A stretch of 64,000 bases of DNA, from positions 62,001-126,000 of the forward strand of contig JAMQGV010000017.1 of the NCBI GenBank assembly GCA_025994075.1, in the 5' to 3' direction. Shown one piece after another: positions 1-8,505 of this stretch. The position numbers and the translations under genes are program-made. Numbering within the stretch: the first letter of the stretch is position 1; the number at the start of each line of letters is the position of its first letter. Origin of the DNA: Vicinamibacteria bacterium (GTDB lineage Bacteria; Acidobacteriota; Vicinamibacteria; Fen-336). The notes under the pieces are model-generated. The model was not told the DNA's origin. It saw nothing but the letters and a program-made list of their open reading frames with translations, and did not search any database.

Positions 1-2
1 AC

Positions 3-1502
3 TCCTCGGCCTCGGGAGCGGACCTCGCCGCGATCGAAAACCACGGCAGCCGCCCCGAGGTGCTGGAGGCGCTCCAGCGCGGCGTCGGGACGGCGGTCCG
101 CACTTCGGCGACGGTCAACCGTGCGCTCCTCTACGCGGCGGTGCCGATCGACCACGACGGCCGCCGGCTCGGCGCCGCCCGCGTCGCGCTCTCGCTCGAG
201 GGGGTCGAGGCCGAGGCGCGGGCGCTGCAGCGGGCGATCCTGGCCGCCGCCGCGCTCGCCTTCGTGATCGCGGCGGCGCTCTCCGCGCTGCTCTCGGCGC
301 CGCTGGTCGGCCCGCTGCGCGAGATCATGCAGAAGGCCCGCGAGTTCGCGGCCGGCCACCTCGACGCCCGCATCGCCGTCGACCGCCGCGACGAGCTGGG
401 CGAGCTGGCCCGCATCCTCAATCTCTCCTCGGAGCGGCTGCGCGAGCGGCTGGAGGAGAACGCCCGCGACCGCGCCCGCACCGACGCGATCCTGTCGGCG
501 ATGGAGGACGGGGTGCTGGCCGTCGACGCCCGCGGCGTCGTCGTGGTCGCCAACCGCGCGCTGCAGGCTGGCCTCGGCCTCGAGTCGCCGCTCGGCCGCC
601 ACTACCTCGAGGTGATCCGCCAGCCCGAGGTCGGCGCGGTGATCGAGCACGTGCTGCGCAGCGGCGAGCGGCGCCAGGAGGAAGTCGAGATCCAGCGCCT
701 GCGCCGCGCCTACGCGCTGTCCGGGGTGTCGTTCCCCGGGCCCGCGGGCCAGGCGCCGGGCGCGGTGCTCACCTTCCACGACGTCACCGAGCGCCGCCGC
801 GTCGACCGCATCCGCCGCGACTTCGTGGCCAACGCCTCGCACGAGCTGCGCACGCCTCTCACCTCGATCCGCGGCTTCGTCGAGGCGCTGGAGGACGGCG
901 CGCTGCAGGACGAGCAGAACGCCGGCCGCTTCCTCGGCAAGATCCGCACCCACGCCGACCGGATGGCGACGCTGGTCGAGGACCTGCTCGAGCTGTCGCG
1001 GCTGGAGTCGGGCCAGCAGGCGCCGGTGCTCGACGAGGTGCCGTGCGCCGAGGTCGCCGACGACGTGGTCGCCTCCTTCGCCGCGCTGGCGGCGCGCAAG
1101 CCGGTTTCGCTGGTCCACGAGGATCGGGGCGCGCTGCCGGTGGTGACCGACGCCGACCGCCTGCGCCGCATCCTCGAGGCGCTGGTCGACAACGCGATCA
1201 AGTACACGCCCGAGAACGGCCACGTGATCGTGCGCACCCGGCCCGGCGAAGCGGGCGCCGCGGTCGTCGAGGTCGAGGACGACGGGCCGGGCATCCCGGC
1301 CGAGCACCTTCCGCGCATCTTCGAGCGCTTCTACCGGGTCGACAAGGCGCGCTCGCGCGAGCTCGGCGGCACCGGTCTCGGGCTGTCGATCGTCAAGCAC
1401 CTGGCCGAGGGCATGGGAGGGACCGTCTCCGTCGCCTCGGAGCCCGGCCGCGGCTCGCGGTTCTCGGTGACGCTGCCGGGGCGGGCCACGCCCCGCGCCT
1501 GA
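3..1502 (+). CDS. phoR: PhoR-type sensor histidine kinase, 5' end outside the window
   Basis: The frame is open to the left edge, so the N-terminus is missing. The visible part has the end of a periplasmic sensor region, one membrane helix (about bases 230-310), a HAMP linker, a PAS-like domain, a HisKA domain whose H-box reads ASHELRTP with the phospho-accepting His, and a HATPase_c domain with N-box (DNAIKYTP) and glycine boxes (DDGPGIP, GTGLGLSIV). This order is that of PhoR, which phosphorylates PhoB when phosphate is scarce. The Pst operon starting at 3,030 supports the role. The only response regulator in the window is phoB at 18,104-18,883, so the cognate regulator may be that one or may lie left of the window. 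Confidence 0.88.
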   Translation, partial: SSASGADLAAIENHGSRPEVLEALQRGVGTAVRTSATVNRALLYAAVPIDHDGRRLGAARVALSLEGVEAEARALQRAILAAAALAFVIAAALSALLSAPLVGPLREIMQKAREFAAGHLDARIAVDRRDELGELARILNLSSERLRERLEENARDRARTDAILSAMEDGVLAVDARGVVVVANRALQAGLGLESPLGRHYLEVIRQPEVGAVIEHVLRSGERRQEEVEIQRLRRAYALSGVSFPGPAGQAPGAVLTFHDVTERRRVDRIRRDFVANASHELRTPLTSIRGFVEALEDGALQDEQNAGRFLGKIRTHADRMATLVEDLLELSRLESGQQAPVLDEVPCAEVADDVVASFAALAARKPVSLVHEDRGALPVVTDADRLRRILEALVDNAIKYTPENGHVIVRTRPGEAGAAVVEVEDDGPGIPAEHLPRIFERFYRVDKARSRELGGTGLGLSIVKHLAEGMGGTVSVASEPGRGSRFSVTLPGRATPRA

Positions 1503-1530
1503 CCCCGCGCGCTTGCGCGACAATGCGGCC

Positions 1531-2925
1531 ATGCTTCTCCACCAGTTCTACCTGGGCTGTCTCGCCCAGGCCTCGTACCTGATCGGGTCCGAAGGCGAAG
1601 CCGCGGTCGTCGACCCGCGGCGCGACGTCGACGAGTACGTCGCCTTCGCGCAGGAGCGCGGCCTGCGCATCCGCTACGTGATCGAGACCCACCTCCACGC
1701 GGACTTCGTCAGCGGCCATCGCGAGCTGGCCCTGCGCACGGGCGCGGAGATCGTGATCGGGGCCGCGGCCGCGGCGTCGTTCCCCCACCGCGGCGTGCGC
1801 GACGGCGACGAGCTGCGCGTGGGCTCCGTGCGGCTGCGCTTCCTGGAGACGCCGGGACACACGCCGGAGGGCGTGTGCGTGCTGGTGTTCGACCCGGCGG
1901 AGGCGCAGGAGCCCGCCCACGTGCTGACCGGCGACACGCTGTTCGTCGGCGACGTCGGCCGCCCCGACCTGGCCGGCGGCAGCGGCTGGACCGCGGAGCG
2001 GATGGCGGCGGCGATGTACGACTCGCTGCACGGGAAGCTGCTGCCGCTGCCCGACGGCGTGGAGGTGTGGCCCGCCCACGGCGCCGGCTCGCTGTGCGGC
2101 AAGAACCTGTCGAAGGACACCTCGTCGACCATCGGCCGCGAGCGGCGCACCAACCCGGCGCTGCAGCCGATGGACCGCGAGGCGTTCGTGAGGATGCTGA
2201 CCGCCGACCAGCCCGAGGTGCCGCGCTACTTCCCGATGGACGTGGAGCTGAACCGGAACGGCGCGCCGCCGCTTTCGGGGCGGCCGGCGCCGCGGCCGCT
2301 CGCGCCGGCCGCCTTCGCGGAGGCGGCGGCCGGCGGAGCCCAGGTCGTCGACGTGCGGCGCTCCGCGGCGTTCGGCGCGGAGCACGTCGCGGGCGCCGTC
2401 AACGTCGACCTCGACGGCCAGTTCGCCGCCTGGTGCGGGGCGCTGCTCGACCCCGGGCGCGACATCCTGCTCGTCGCGGACGACGCCGCGGGCGCGGCGC
2501 AGGCCGCGATGCGGCTGGCGCGGGTCGGCCTCGAGCGGGTCGAGGGCTTCCTCGACGGCGGCGTGGCCGCGTGGCGGGCGGCGGGACTTCCCTGCTCCGC
2601 GGTCCCGCAGTGGGACGTGCAGCAGCTCGCCGCGCGCGGCCCGGAGTGGCGCGTGCTCGACGTGCGACGCCCCGGCGAGCACGAGGGGGCCCACGTGCCG
2701 GGCGCCCTGAACCTGCCTCTCGACCGGCTGGAGCGCGGGCTCGACGGCCTCGACCGCGAGGCGCCGTGGGCGGTCATCTGCGCCGGCGGCTACCGCTCGA
2801 GCAGCGCCTGCGGCCTGCTGCTGCGGGCCGGCTTCCGCCGCATCGTGAACGTGCAGGGCGGCACCAGCGCGTGGATCGCCGCGGGCCTGCCGACGGCACG
2901 GGTGGCGCGCGCCGCCGCGGGATGA
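1531..2925 (+). CDS. MBL-fold hydrolase with two rhodanese domains (persulfide dioxygenase-like)
   Basis: 464 aa. The metallo-beta-lactamase domain carries the metal motif H54-L-H56-A-D58, with Phe59 where glyoxalase-II enzymes have His, as is usual in the ETHE1/persulfide dioxygenase branch; further metal ligands appear in the TPGHTPEG and GDTLFVGDVG segments. Two rhodanese domains follow. The first (about 255-350) has no active-site Cys. The second (about 365-460) has Cys417 in CAGGYRS. The family oxidises glutathione persulfide or handles sulfane sulfur in the cytoplasm. I chose ATG 1,531 over TTG 1,513 because homology starts there and a GACAAT hexamer sits six bases upstream. It lies between phoR and the Pst operon but has no evident phosphate role. 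Its stop codon overlaps the first 11-base repeat of the Pst promoter. Confidence 0.85.
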   Translation: MLLHQFYLGCLAQASYLIGSEGEAAVVDPRRDVDEYVAFAQERGLRIRYVIETHLHADFVSGHRELALRTGAEIVIGAAAAASFPHRGVRDGDELRVGSVRLRFLETPGHTPEGVCVLVFDPAEAQEPAHVLTGDTLFVGDVGRPDLAGGSGWTAERMAAAMYDSLHGKLLPLPDGVEVWPAHGAGSLCGKNLSKDTSSTIGRERRTNPALQPMDREAFVRMLTADQPEVPRYFPMDVELNRNGAPPLSGRPAPRPLAPAAFAEAAAGGAQVVDVRRSAAFGAEHVAGAVNVDLDGQFAAWCGALLDPGRDILLVADDAAGAAQAAMRLARVGLERVEGFLDGGVAAWRAAGLPCSAVPQWDVQQLAARGPEWRVLDVRRPGEHEGAHVPGALNLPLDRLERGLDGLDREAPWAVICAGGYRSSSACGLLLRAGFRRIVNVQGGTSAWIAAGLPTARVARAAAG

Positions 2926-2983
2926 CACCGCCATGACGAGCGCGTGACGTTTCGTTGACATCCGCGGGACCGCTGGCTATCGT
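2923..2983 (+). promoter_or_regulatory. Promoter of first Pst operon with four 11-bp TGAC repeats (PHO-box-like)
   Basis: TGAC occurs at 2,923, 2,934, 2,945 and 2,956, an exact 11-base period. The last copy is inside TTGACA (2,955-2,960), which is 17 bases from TATCGT (2,978-2,983), a good sigma-70 promoter. PhoB binds direct repeats of TGTCA-like half-sites spaced 11 bases apart. Read on the opposite strand the four units are TGTCA, CGTCA, CGTCA and TGTCA, so the box points away from the operon relative to the E. coli arrangement. The location and period are seen directly; PhoB binding is inferred. Confidence 0.7.
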
Positions 2984-3029
2984 GCCCGCGCCTTCCACGC
3001 GCGGCCCCGGGGGCGAGAACGCGAGACCA

Positions 3030-4133
3030 ATGACCCACCTCGAAGAGTCGCTCGAGCGCGACATCCAGCGCATCCGCCGCCAGGTCGTCGAGATGGGCGG
3101 CCTCGTCGAGCGCGCGCTGCGCGACGCCGTCAAGGCGCTGGTCGACGGCGACCGCCAGCTCGCCTACGCGGTGATCCTGCGCGACCAGTACATCGACGAG
3201 AAAGAGAAGGAGATCGACCGGCTCTGCCTCGAGTTCCTGGTCAAGCAGCAGCCGGTGGCGGGGCCGCTGCGCCTCGTCTACAGCACGATCAAGATCAACG
3301 TCGACCTCGAGCGGCTGGGCGACTACGCCGAGAGCATGGCGCGGCAGATGCTGCGCCTGCACGCGCTGCCCGACCGCAGCCAGGCGCCGCTCGACGGCGT
3401 GCTGGAGCTGGCCGCGCTGTCGATCCCGATGCTGCACGACGCGATCGAGGCGTTCCTGAAGCAGGACCCGGAGCTGGCCCACAAGACGATCGGCGTCGAG
3501 GCGACGGTCGACGTGCTGCAGAGCAAGCTGAACGCCGACCTGGTCAAGCTGTTCCACGAGCAGAAGCTGCCGCTCGACGCGCTCGACCCGCTGATGAACA
3601 TCGGCCGCCGCCTCGAGCGGGTCTCCGACCAGGCGCGGAACATCTGCATGGAAGTGCTCTACATGTGCACCGGGGAGTACACCAAGCACTCCGGCGCCGA
3701 GGCCTTCCGCGTGCTGTTCGTCGACGAGCACAACTCCTGCCGCAGCCAGATGGCGGAGGCCTTCGCCCACTCGCTGAACCAGCCCAAGTTCGTCTTCGGC
3801 AGCGCCGGCATCGAGCCGCGCGCGATCGACGCCACGACCCTCGCCTTCATGCGCGAGAAGGGCTTCGACCTGTCGCGCAAGACGCCCAAGGCGCTGTTCA
3901 ACGTGCCCTACCTCGATCACTACCAGGTGATCGTCTCGCTCTCGCCCGAGGTGGAGAAGGCGTTCCCGCAGAGCCCGCGCAAGATGGTCTACCTCGACTG
4001 GAGCGTGCCCAACCCGTCCGCCGTCCAGGGCACGCCGGAGCAGGTGCGGGCCGCGTACGAGTCCGCCTACCGCCACATCTCGACCCAGGTGCGCGACCTC
4101 GTCGAGGCGATCGTCGGCAACAAGATCGAGTGA
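3030..4133 (+). CDS. PhoU fused to an ArsC/LMW-phosphatase-like domain lacking the catalytic Cys
   Basis: 367 aa. Residues 1-215 are a PhoU domain made of two three-helix bundles with the metal-site-like sequences DLERLGDYAE and RRLERVSDQARN. PhoU restrains PhoR signalling through the Pst transporter. Residues 226-360 resemble low-molecular-weight tyrosine phosphatase/ArsC. The P-loop keeps HNSCRSQMAE, but the nucleophile expected as the first Cys of CX5R is Asp232 (GAC, 3,723-3,725). The usual general-acid motif (DPA) near the C-terminus reads NPS. This suggests a domain that may bind phosphate or arsenate but not act as a reductase or phosphatase. ATG 3,030 is preferred over TTG 2,955, which lies in the -35 element. 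It is the first gene of the Pst operon, 10 bases before pstS. Confidence 0.85.
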   Translation: MTHLEESLERDIQRIRRQVVEMGGLVERALRDAVKALVDGDRQLAYAVILRDQYIDEKEKEIDRLCLEFLVKQQPVAGPLRLVYSTIKINVDLERLGDYAESMARQMLRLHALPDRSQAPLDGVLELAALSIPMLHDAIEAFLKQDPELAHKTIGVEATVDVLQSKLNADLVKLFHEQKLPLDALDPLMNIGRRLERVSDQARNICMEVLYMCTGEYTKHSGAEAFRVLFVDEHNSCRSQMAEAFAHSLNQPKFVFGSAGIEPRAIDATTLAFMREKGFDLSRKTPKALFNVPYLDHYQVIVSLSPEVEKAFPQSPRKMVYLDWSVPNPSAVQGTPEQVRAAYESAYRHISTQVRDLVEAIVGNKIE

Positions 4134-4143
4134 ACGCCCGCCC

Positions 4144-5070
4144 ATGCCCTCCGCCCCGCAGTCCCGCCGCCGGGTCGGCCTGACCCTGGCCGCCGCGCTC
4201 TCGTTCGCCTGCGCGGGCGGCCGCGAGGCGTCGGGGCCGGCGACGGTGATCCAGAACAAGGGCTCCGACACGATGGTCAACGTGGCGCAGGCCTGGGCGG
4301 AGGAGTACGCGCTGGTCGCGCCGGACGTCAAGGTCGAGGTCTCCGGCGGCGGGTCAGGCGTCGGCATCGCGGCGCTGATCAAGGGCGCCGTCGACATCGC
4401 GAGCGCCAGCCGCAACATCAAGGACGAGGAGATCGAGCAGGTCCGCCTCAACACCGGCAAGGACCCGCGCGACTTCGTGGTCGGCTACGACGCGCTGGCC
4501 GTCTACGTCCACGAGGACAACCCGCTCACCCACCTCGACCGGGAGACGCTGGCCGGCATCTTCGGCGAGCACGGCACGATCGAGCGCTGGTCCGAGCTCG
4601 GCGTGCGCTTCCCGGGCGTCGAGGACGACCGCATCGTGCGGGTCAGCCGCCAGTCGAGCTCGGGCACGTTCGAGTTCTTCCGCTCCTGGGTCGTGGGCAA
4701 GAAGGACTTCAAGCTCGGCTCGCGCGACCTCAACGGCTCGAAGGAGGTCGTCGAGCTGGTCGGCCACACGCTGACGGCGATCGGCTTCTCGGGCATGGGC
4801 TACGCGACGCCGGCCGTCAAGATGCTCGGCCTGGCCGATGCCCCCGGCGCCGCGCCGGTGCCGCCGTCGCTCGACGCCGTGCTCGACGGCAGCTACCCGC
4901 TGGCCCGCTCGCTGCACCTCTACACGCTCGGCGAGCCGAAAGGCGCGACCCAGGCCTACCTCGACTGGATCCTCTCCGAGCCCGGCCAGCAGGTGGTCGC
5001 GCGCAGCGGCTACGTGCCGGTGCCGCCCTCCGCGCGCGCGGCGGCGGGCGCCGGCGCCGCGGCCCGATGA
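4144..5070 (+). CDS. pstS: Phosphate-binding lipoprotein PstS (first system)
   Basis: 308 aa periplasmic phosphate-binding protein of the PstSCAB transporter. The N-terminus has arginines, a hydrophobic stretch and a loose lipobox ending at Cys23 (SFAC), so it is probably a lipoprotein. The binding pocket motifs of the PstS family are visible: NKGSDTM near residue 40, the GGGSG loop near 65, and RQSSSGTFEFF near 170. It is distinct from the second pstS at 24,430-25,395, which has a cleavable signal and longer loops. It overlaps pstC by four bases (ATGA), which indicates translational coupling. Confidence 0.92.
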   Translation: MPSAPQSRRRVGLTLAAALSFACAGGREASGPATVIQNKGSDTMVNVAQAWAEEYALVAPDVKVEVSGGGSGVGIAALIKGAVDIASASRNIKDEEIEQVRLNTGKDPRDFVVGYDALAVYVHEDNPLTHLDRETLAGIFGEHGTIERWSELGVRFPGVEDDRIVRVSRQSSSGTFEFFRSWVVGKKDFKLGSRDLNGSKEVVELVGHTLTAIGFSGMGYATPAVKMLGLADAPGAAPVPPSLDAVLDGSYPLARSLHLYTLGEPKGATQAYLDWILSEPGQQVVARSGYVPVPPSARAAAGAGAAAR

Positions 5071-5990
5071 CCGCGCCTGCCCCGGCGCCCCGCCCGCAGC
5101 GCTCCCGCCTGGAGCGGCTGGGCGAGTCGCTGCTCGAGGGCCTGATCCGGCTCTCCGGCGTCAGCGCCATCGTCTTCGTGCTGGCCATCTTCTTCTTCGT
5201 GTTCCGCGAGGCGGCGCCAGTCGTGTTCAGCCGCAACTTCGACCTCTGGAAGTTCCTGTTCTCGATCGAGTGGTACCCGACCTCCGCCTCCAACGTGCGC
5301 TACGGCACCTTCGCGCTGACCGTCGGCAGCTTCGCGGTGACCGCGCTGGCGATGGCGATCGCGGTGCCGTTCGGGCTCGGCGCCGCGATCTACCTCTCCG
5401 AGTTCTGCGGCCGCCGGCTGCGCGAGACGCTGAAGATCGTGATCGAGCTGCTGTCGGCGATCCCCAGCGTCGTGTGGGGCTTCATCGCGCTCACCGTGAC
5501 CAGCAAGCTGGTGGTCGACGCGACCGGCGCGGCGGTCGGCGTCAACGTCCTGAACGGGGGCGTGGTGCTGGCGCTGATGAGCGTGCCGATCATCGTGTCG
5601 ATCGGCGAAGACGCGCTGAAGGCGGTGCCCGATTCCTACCGCGAGGCGGCCCTCGCGCTGGGCGCCACGCGCTGGCAGGTCGTCTACCGCGTGCTGCTGC
5701 CGGCGGCCCGCAACGGCCTGCTGGCCGCGGTGCTGCTCGGCGTCGGCCGCGCGGTCGGCGAGACGATGGCGGTGCTGATGGCGACCGGCCACGCGGTCCA
5801 CATCCCCGGCAGCCTGCTCGACTCGGTGCGCACGCTGACCGCCAACATCGCGGCCGAACTGGGCGAGGCCCCGGTCGGCTCCGACCACTACCGGGTGCTG
5901 TTCCTGACCGGGGTGCTGCTGTTCTGCATCACGTTCGCGGTCAACATCGTCGCCGACCTGGCGATCCGCGGCGTGCGGAGGCGCGGGTGA
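5067..5990 (+). CDS. pstC: Phosphate ABC transporter permease PstC (first system)
   Basis: 307 aa inner-membrane permease of normal length, with six predicted membrane helices. The binding-protein-dependent transport motif is present as EAALALGATRWQVVYRVLLP (about residues 191-210), the coupling helix that contacts the ATPase. It starts inside the stop of pstS (ATGA) and ends in GTGA with pstA, so pstS-C-A-B-B are tightly coupled. Unlike the second system's PstC it has no large periplasmic insert. Confidence 0.93.
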   Translation: MTAPAPAPRPQRSRLERLGESLLEGLIRLSGVSAIVFVLAIFFFVFREAAPVVFSRNFDLWKFLFSIEWYPTSASNVRYGTFALTVGSFAVTALAMAIAVPFGLGAAIYLSEFCGRRLRETLKIVIELLSAIPSVVWGFIALTVTSKLVVDATGAAVGVNVLNGGVVLALMSVPIIVSIGEDALKAVPDSYREAALALGATRWQVVYRVLLPAARNGLLAAVLLGVGRAVGETMAVLMATGHAVHIPGSLLDSVRTLTANIAAELGEAPVGSDHYRVLFLTGVLLFCITFAVNIVADLAIRGVRRRG

Positions 5991-6913
5991 GCGCCGCCGC
6001 GCCGCCGGCCACGAACCCGGCCGTGCCGCGCTTCGCGCGCACCGCCCACGTGGCGCGCAAGGAGCGCTCGGAGCGCGTCGCGCGCGTGGTGTTCGCGCTG
6101 ATGGCGGCGGCGATGGTGGTGCCGCTGGCGGCGATCCTCGGCTACCTGCTGTGGAAGGCGGCGCCCGCCCTGCGCCTCGAGTTCCTGCTCGACGTGCCGA
6201 AGAAGGGGATGACCGAAGGCGGCATCTGGCCCGCGTTCGTCGGCACCCTGTACCTGGTCGGGCTGTCGCTCGCGGTGTCGGCCCCGGTCGGCGTGCTGGC
6301 CGCGGTCTACCTCAACGAGTACTCGCGCGACAACGCCTTCACCCGCGCCATCAACCTGGCGGTGATCAACCTGGCCGGCGTGCCCAGCATCGTGCACGCG
6401 CTGTTCGGGCTGGGCGCCTTCGTCTACGCCGCGCAGTTCGGCTACTCGATCCTGTCCGCCTCGCTGACGCTCGCGATCATGACGCTGCCGGTGATCATCG
6501 CCTCCACGCGCGAGGCGCTGGCCTCGGTGCCGCACTCGTTCCGCGAGGCGTGCTGGAACGTCGGCGCCAGCCGCTGGCAGACGATCCAGGCGGTGGTCCT
6601 GCCCAACTCGATCAGCGGCATCCTGACCGGCCTGATCCTGCAGGTCAGCCGCGCGGCCGGGGAGACGGCGCCGATCATGTTCACGGGCGCCGTGTTCTAC
6701 AAGGCCGTGCAGCGCGGCGACCTGCTCCCGTACCGGCTCGACGAGCAGTGCATGGCGCTGTCGATGCACCTCTACACCGTGGCCACCCAGGTGCCGAACG
6801 TGCAGGAGGCGATCCCCTACGCGACCGCCGTCGTCCTGCTCGGCTCGGTGCTGCTGGTCAACGCGACGGCCGTCACCCTGCGGGTGTGGCTGCGGGGGCG
6901 CAAGCGGTGGTGA
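5987..6913 (+). CDS. pstA: Phosphate ABC transporter permease PstA (first system)
   Basis: 308 aa inner-membrane permease. A 35-residue basic cytoplasmic N-terminus precedes six predicted helices. The coupling-helix motif reads EACWNVGASRWQTIQAVVLP (about 185-204). The segment [16 protein letters not shown] is typical of PstA. The start is GTG at 5,987 in a GTGA overlap with pstC; an upstream extension of the same frame is only antisense-like readthrough in another gene. It pairs with PstC to form the membrane channel. Confidence 0.92.
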   Translation: MSAAAPPATNPAVPRFARTAHVARKERSERVARVVFALMAAAMVVPLAAILGYLLWKAAPALRLEFLLDVPKKGMTEGGIWPAFVGTLYLVGLSLAVSAPVGVLAAVYLNEYSRDNAFTRAINLAVINLAGVPSIVHALFGLGAFVYAAQFGYSILSASLTLAIMTLPVIIASTREALASVPHSFREACWNVGASRWQTIQAVVLPNSISGILTGLILQVSRAAGETAPIMFTGAVFYKAVQRGDLLPYRLDEQCMALSMHLYTVATQVPNVQEAIPYATAVVLLGSVLLVNATAVTLRVWLRGRKRW

Positions 6914-7707
6914 ACGGATCCCGCACGGCGCCGCCGCCGGCCGCGCCGGCCGCGCCCGCCCGCATCCAGGTCGCCGACCTGCGCCTGTCGTACGGCGACA
7001 AGGAGGTGATCCACGGCATCTCGTTCGACGTGCGCGCGAACGAGATCCTGGGCGTGATCGGCCCCGCCCAGTCGGGCAAGAGCTCGATGCTGCGGTGTCT
7101 CAACCGCACGATCGAGTTCGTGGCGGGCGCCCGCGTCGCGGGCACGGTGCACGTCGACGGCGAAGACGTCTCCCGCACGCGCGACGTGCACGCGCTGCGC
7201 CGCAAGATCGGCATGGTGGCGCCGCTGCCGGTCGGGCTGCCGCTCACCATCTACGACAACGTCGCGTTCGCGCCGCGCTGCGCCGGGCTGCGCGACCGCG
7301 CCGAGCTCGACGCGCTGGTCGAGCACTGCCTGCGCCAGGCGGCGCTGTGGGACGAGGTCAAGGACCGCCTCGGCTCGCTGGGCACCGCGCTCTCCGGCGG
7401 CCAGCAGCAGCGGCTCACGATCGCCCGCGCGCTGTCGCACCGGCCCGAGGTGCTGTGCCTCGACGAGTTCTCGATCGCCATCGACCCGGTGACGACGATG
7501 CGGATCGAGGACGTGCTGAAGGAGCTGCGCCGCGAGATCACGATCATCCTGGTCACCAACCTGACCCAGCAGGCGCGGCGGCTGGCCGACCGCACGATGT
7601 TCATGCTGAACGGCCGCATCGTCGAACTCGACCGCACCGACGTCGTGTTCTCGGAGCAGCCCGGCAGCCGCCAGACCTGGGACTACGTGAACGGCAACTT
7701 CGGATGA
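6910..7707 (+). CDS. pstB: PstB-like phosphate ABC ATPase, copy A: intact signature, altered switch His
   Basis: 265 aa, GTG start in a GTGA overlap with pstA. Family features: altered Walker A with the P-loop Lys and Ser kept (G51-PAQSG-K57-S58, normally GPSGCGKS), intact signature LSGGQ at 161-165, Walker B VLCLDE followed by FSIAIDP instead of PCSALDP. The switch (H-loop) His is replaced by Asn217 (VTN, normally VTH). Its own ATP site therefore looks weakened while its signature motif can serve a partner. It is followed directly by a second pstB that has the opposite pattern, so the two probably form a heterodimer. Confidence 0.88.
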   Translation: MNGSRTAPPPAAPAAPARIQVADLRLSYGDKEVIHGISFDVRANEILGVIGPAQSGKSSMLRCLNRTIEFVAGARVAGTVHVDGEDVSRTRDVHALRRKIGMVAPLPVGLPLTIYDNVAFAPRCAGLRDRAELDALVEHCLRQAALWDEVKDRLGSLGTALSGGQQQRLTIARALSHRPEVLCLDEFSIAIDPVTTMRIEDVLKELRREITIILVTNLTQQARRLADRTMFMLNGRIVELDRTDVVFSEQPGSRQTWDYVNGNFG

Positions 7708-8480
7708 CGGACGCGGCCCCGCTGGCGATCGAGACCCGGGGGCTCGACCTCTGGTACGGCGACTTCCAGGCGCTCTACGGCGTCGACGTGCGCGTCCGCG
7801 CGGGGATCATCACCTCGCTGATCGGGCCCAGCGGCTGCGGCAAGACCACGCTGCTGCGCTGTTTCAACCGCATCAACGAGCGCTACCCGAACGTGCGCAC
7901 GGGCGGCGTGATCCGGGTGCTGGGCGAGGACATCTACGACCCGTCGGTGTCGCTGATCGAGCTGCGCAAGGCGGTCGGCATGGTGTTCCAGCGGCCCAAC
8001 CCGCTGCCGATCTCGGTCTACGAGAACGTCGTCTTCGGCCTGCGCGTGCACACCCCGCGCGGGGAGCTGAAGCGCGCCGCGCTCGACGAGGCGGTCGAGA
8101 AGGCGCTGACCGAGGTCGGGCTGTGGAAGGACCTCAAGGACCGGCTCCACGACCGGGCCACGACGCTCCAGCTCGAGCAGCAGCAGAAGCTGTGCATCGC
8201 GCGCCTCCTGCCGCTGAAGCCGGACATCATCCTGATGGACGAGCCGTGCTCGGCGCTCGACGTCGAGGGCACGCGGGCGATCGAGGAGCTGATGTTCGAG
8301 CTCCGCGGCCGCTACACGATCGTGATCGTCACCCACAACATGGCCCAGGCCCGCCGCGCCAGCGACGAGTGCGTGTTCATGCTGCTCGGCAAGCTGATCG
8401 AGCACTCGCGCACCGCCGACCTGTTCCTGAGCCCGAAAGAAGCGCGCACGGCGGAGTACATCGAGGGCCGGTACGGATAG
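7704..8480 (+). CDS. pstB: PstB-like phosphate ABC ATPase, copy B: intact ATP site, degenerate signature
   Basis: 258 aa, overlapping copy A by ATGA. Walker A is canonical (G41-PSGCG-K47-T48), Walker B is canonical ([11 protein letters not shown]) and the switch His211 is present (VTHN). The ABC signature, however, reads LQLEQ at 155-159 instead of LSGGQ. A homodimer would have two defective composite sites. A dimer with copy A would have one canonical site (A/B/H of this protein with LSGGQ of copy A) and one degenerate site. The rest of the protein matches PstB, including the C-terminal IEGRYG. Last gene of the first Pst operon. Confidence 0.9.
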   Translation: MTDAAPLAIETRGLDLWYGDFQALYGVDVRVRAGIITSLIGPSGCGKTTLLRCFNRINERYPNVRTGGVIRVLGEDIYDPSVSLIELRKAVGMVFQRPNPLPISVYENVVFGLRVHTPRGELKRAALDEAVEKALTEVGLWKDLKDRLHDRATTLQLEQQQKLCIARLLPLKPDIILMDEPCSALDVEGTRAIEELMFELRGRYTIVIVTHNMAQARRASDECVFMLLGKLIEHSRTADLFLSPKEARTAEYIEGRYG

Positions 8481-8503
8481 CGGCCGGGCGGCCAGACGGC
8501 CGC
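8480..8503. terminator. Perfect 7-bp inverted repeat between convergent genes
   Basis: GCGGCCG (8,480-8,486) and CGGCCGC (8,497-8,503) are exact inverted copies with a 10-base loop. They fill the 25 bases between the stop of the second pstB (+) and the stop of the DUF309 gene (-). There is no T-tract, so termination in both directions is possible but not shown. Confidence 0.4.
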
Positions 8504-8505
8504 CT

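Noticed and set aside
1531-2925. Loss of the metal-site His (Phe59) as a sign of an inactive enzyme
   Set aside because: HxHxDF is common in this MBL-rhodanese branch, so it is not a specific defect.
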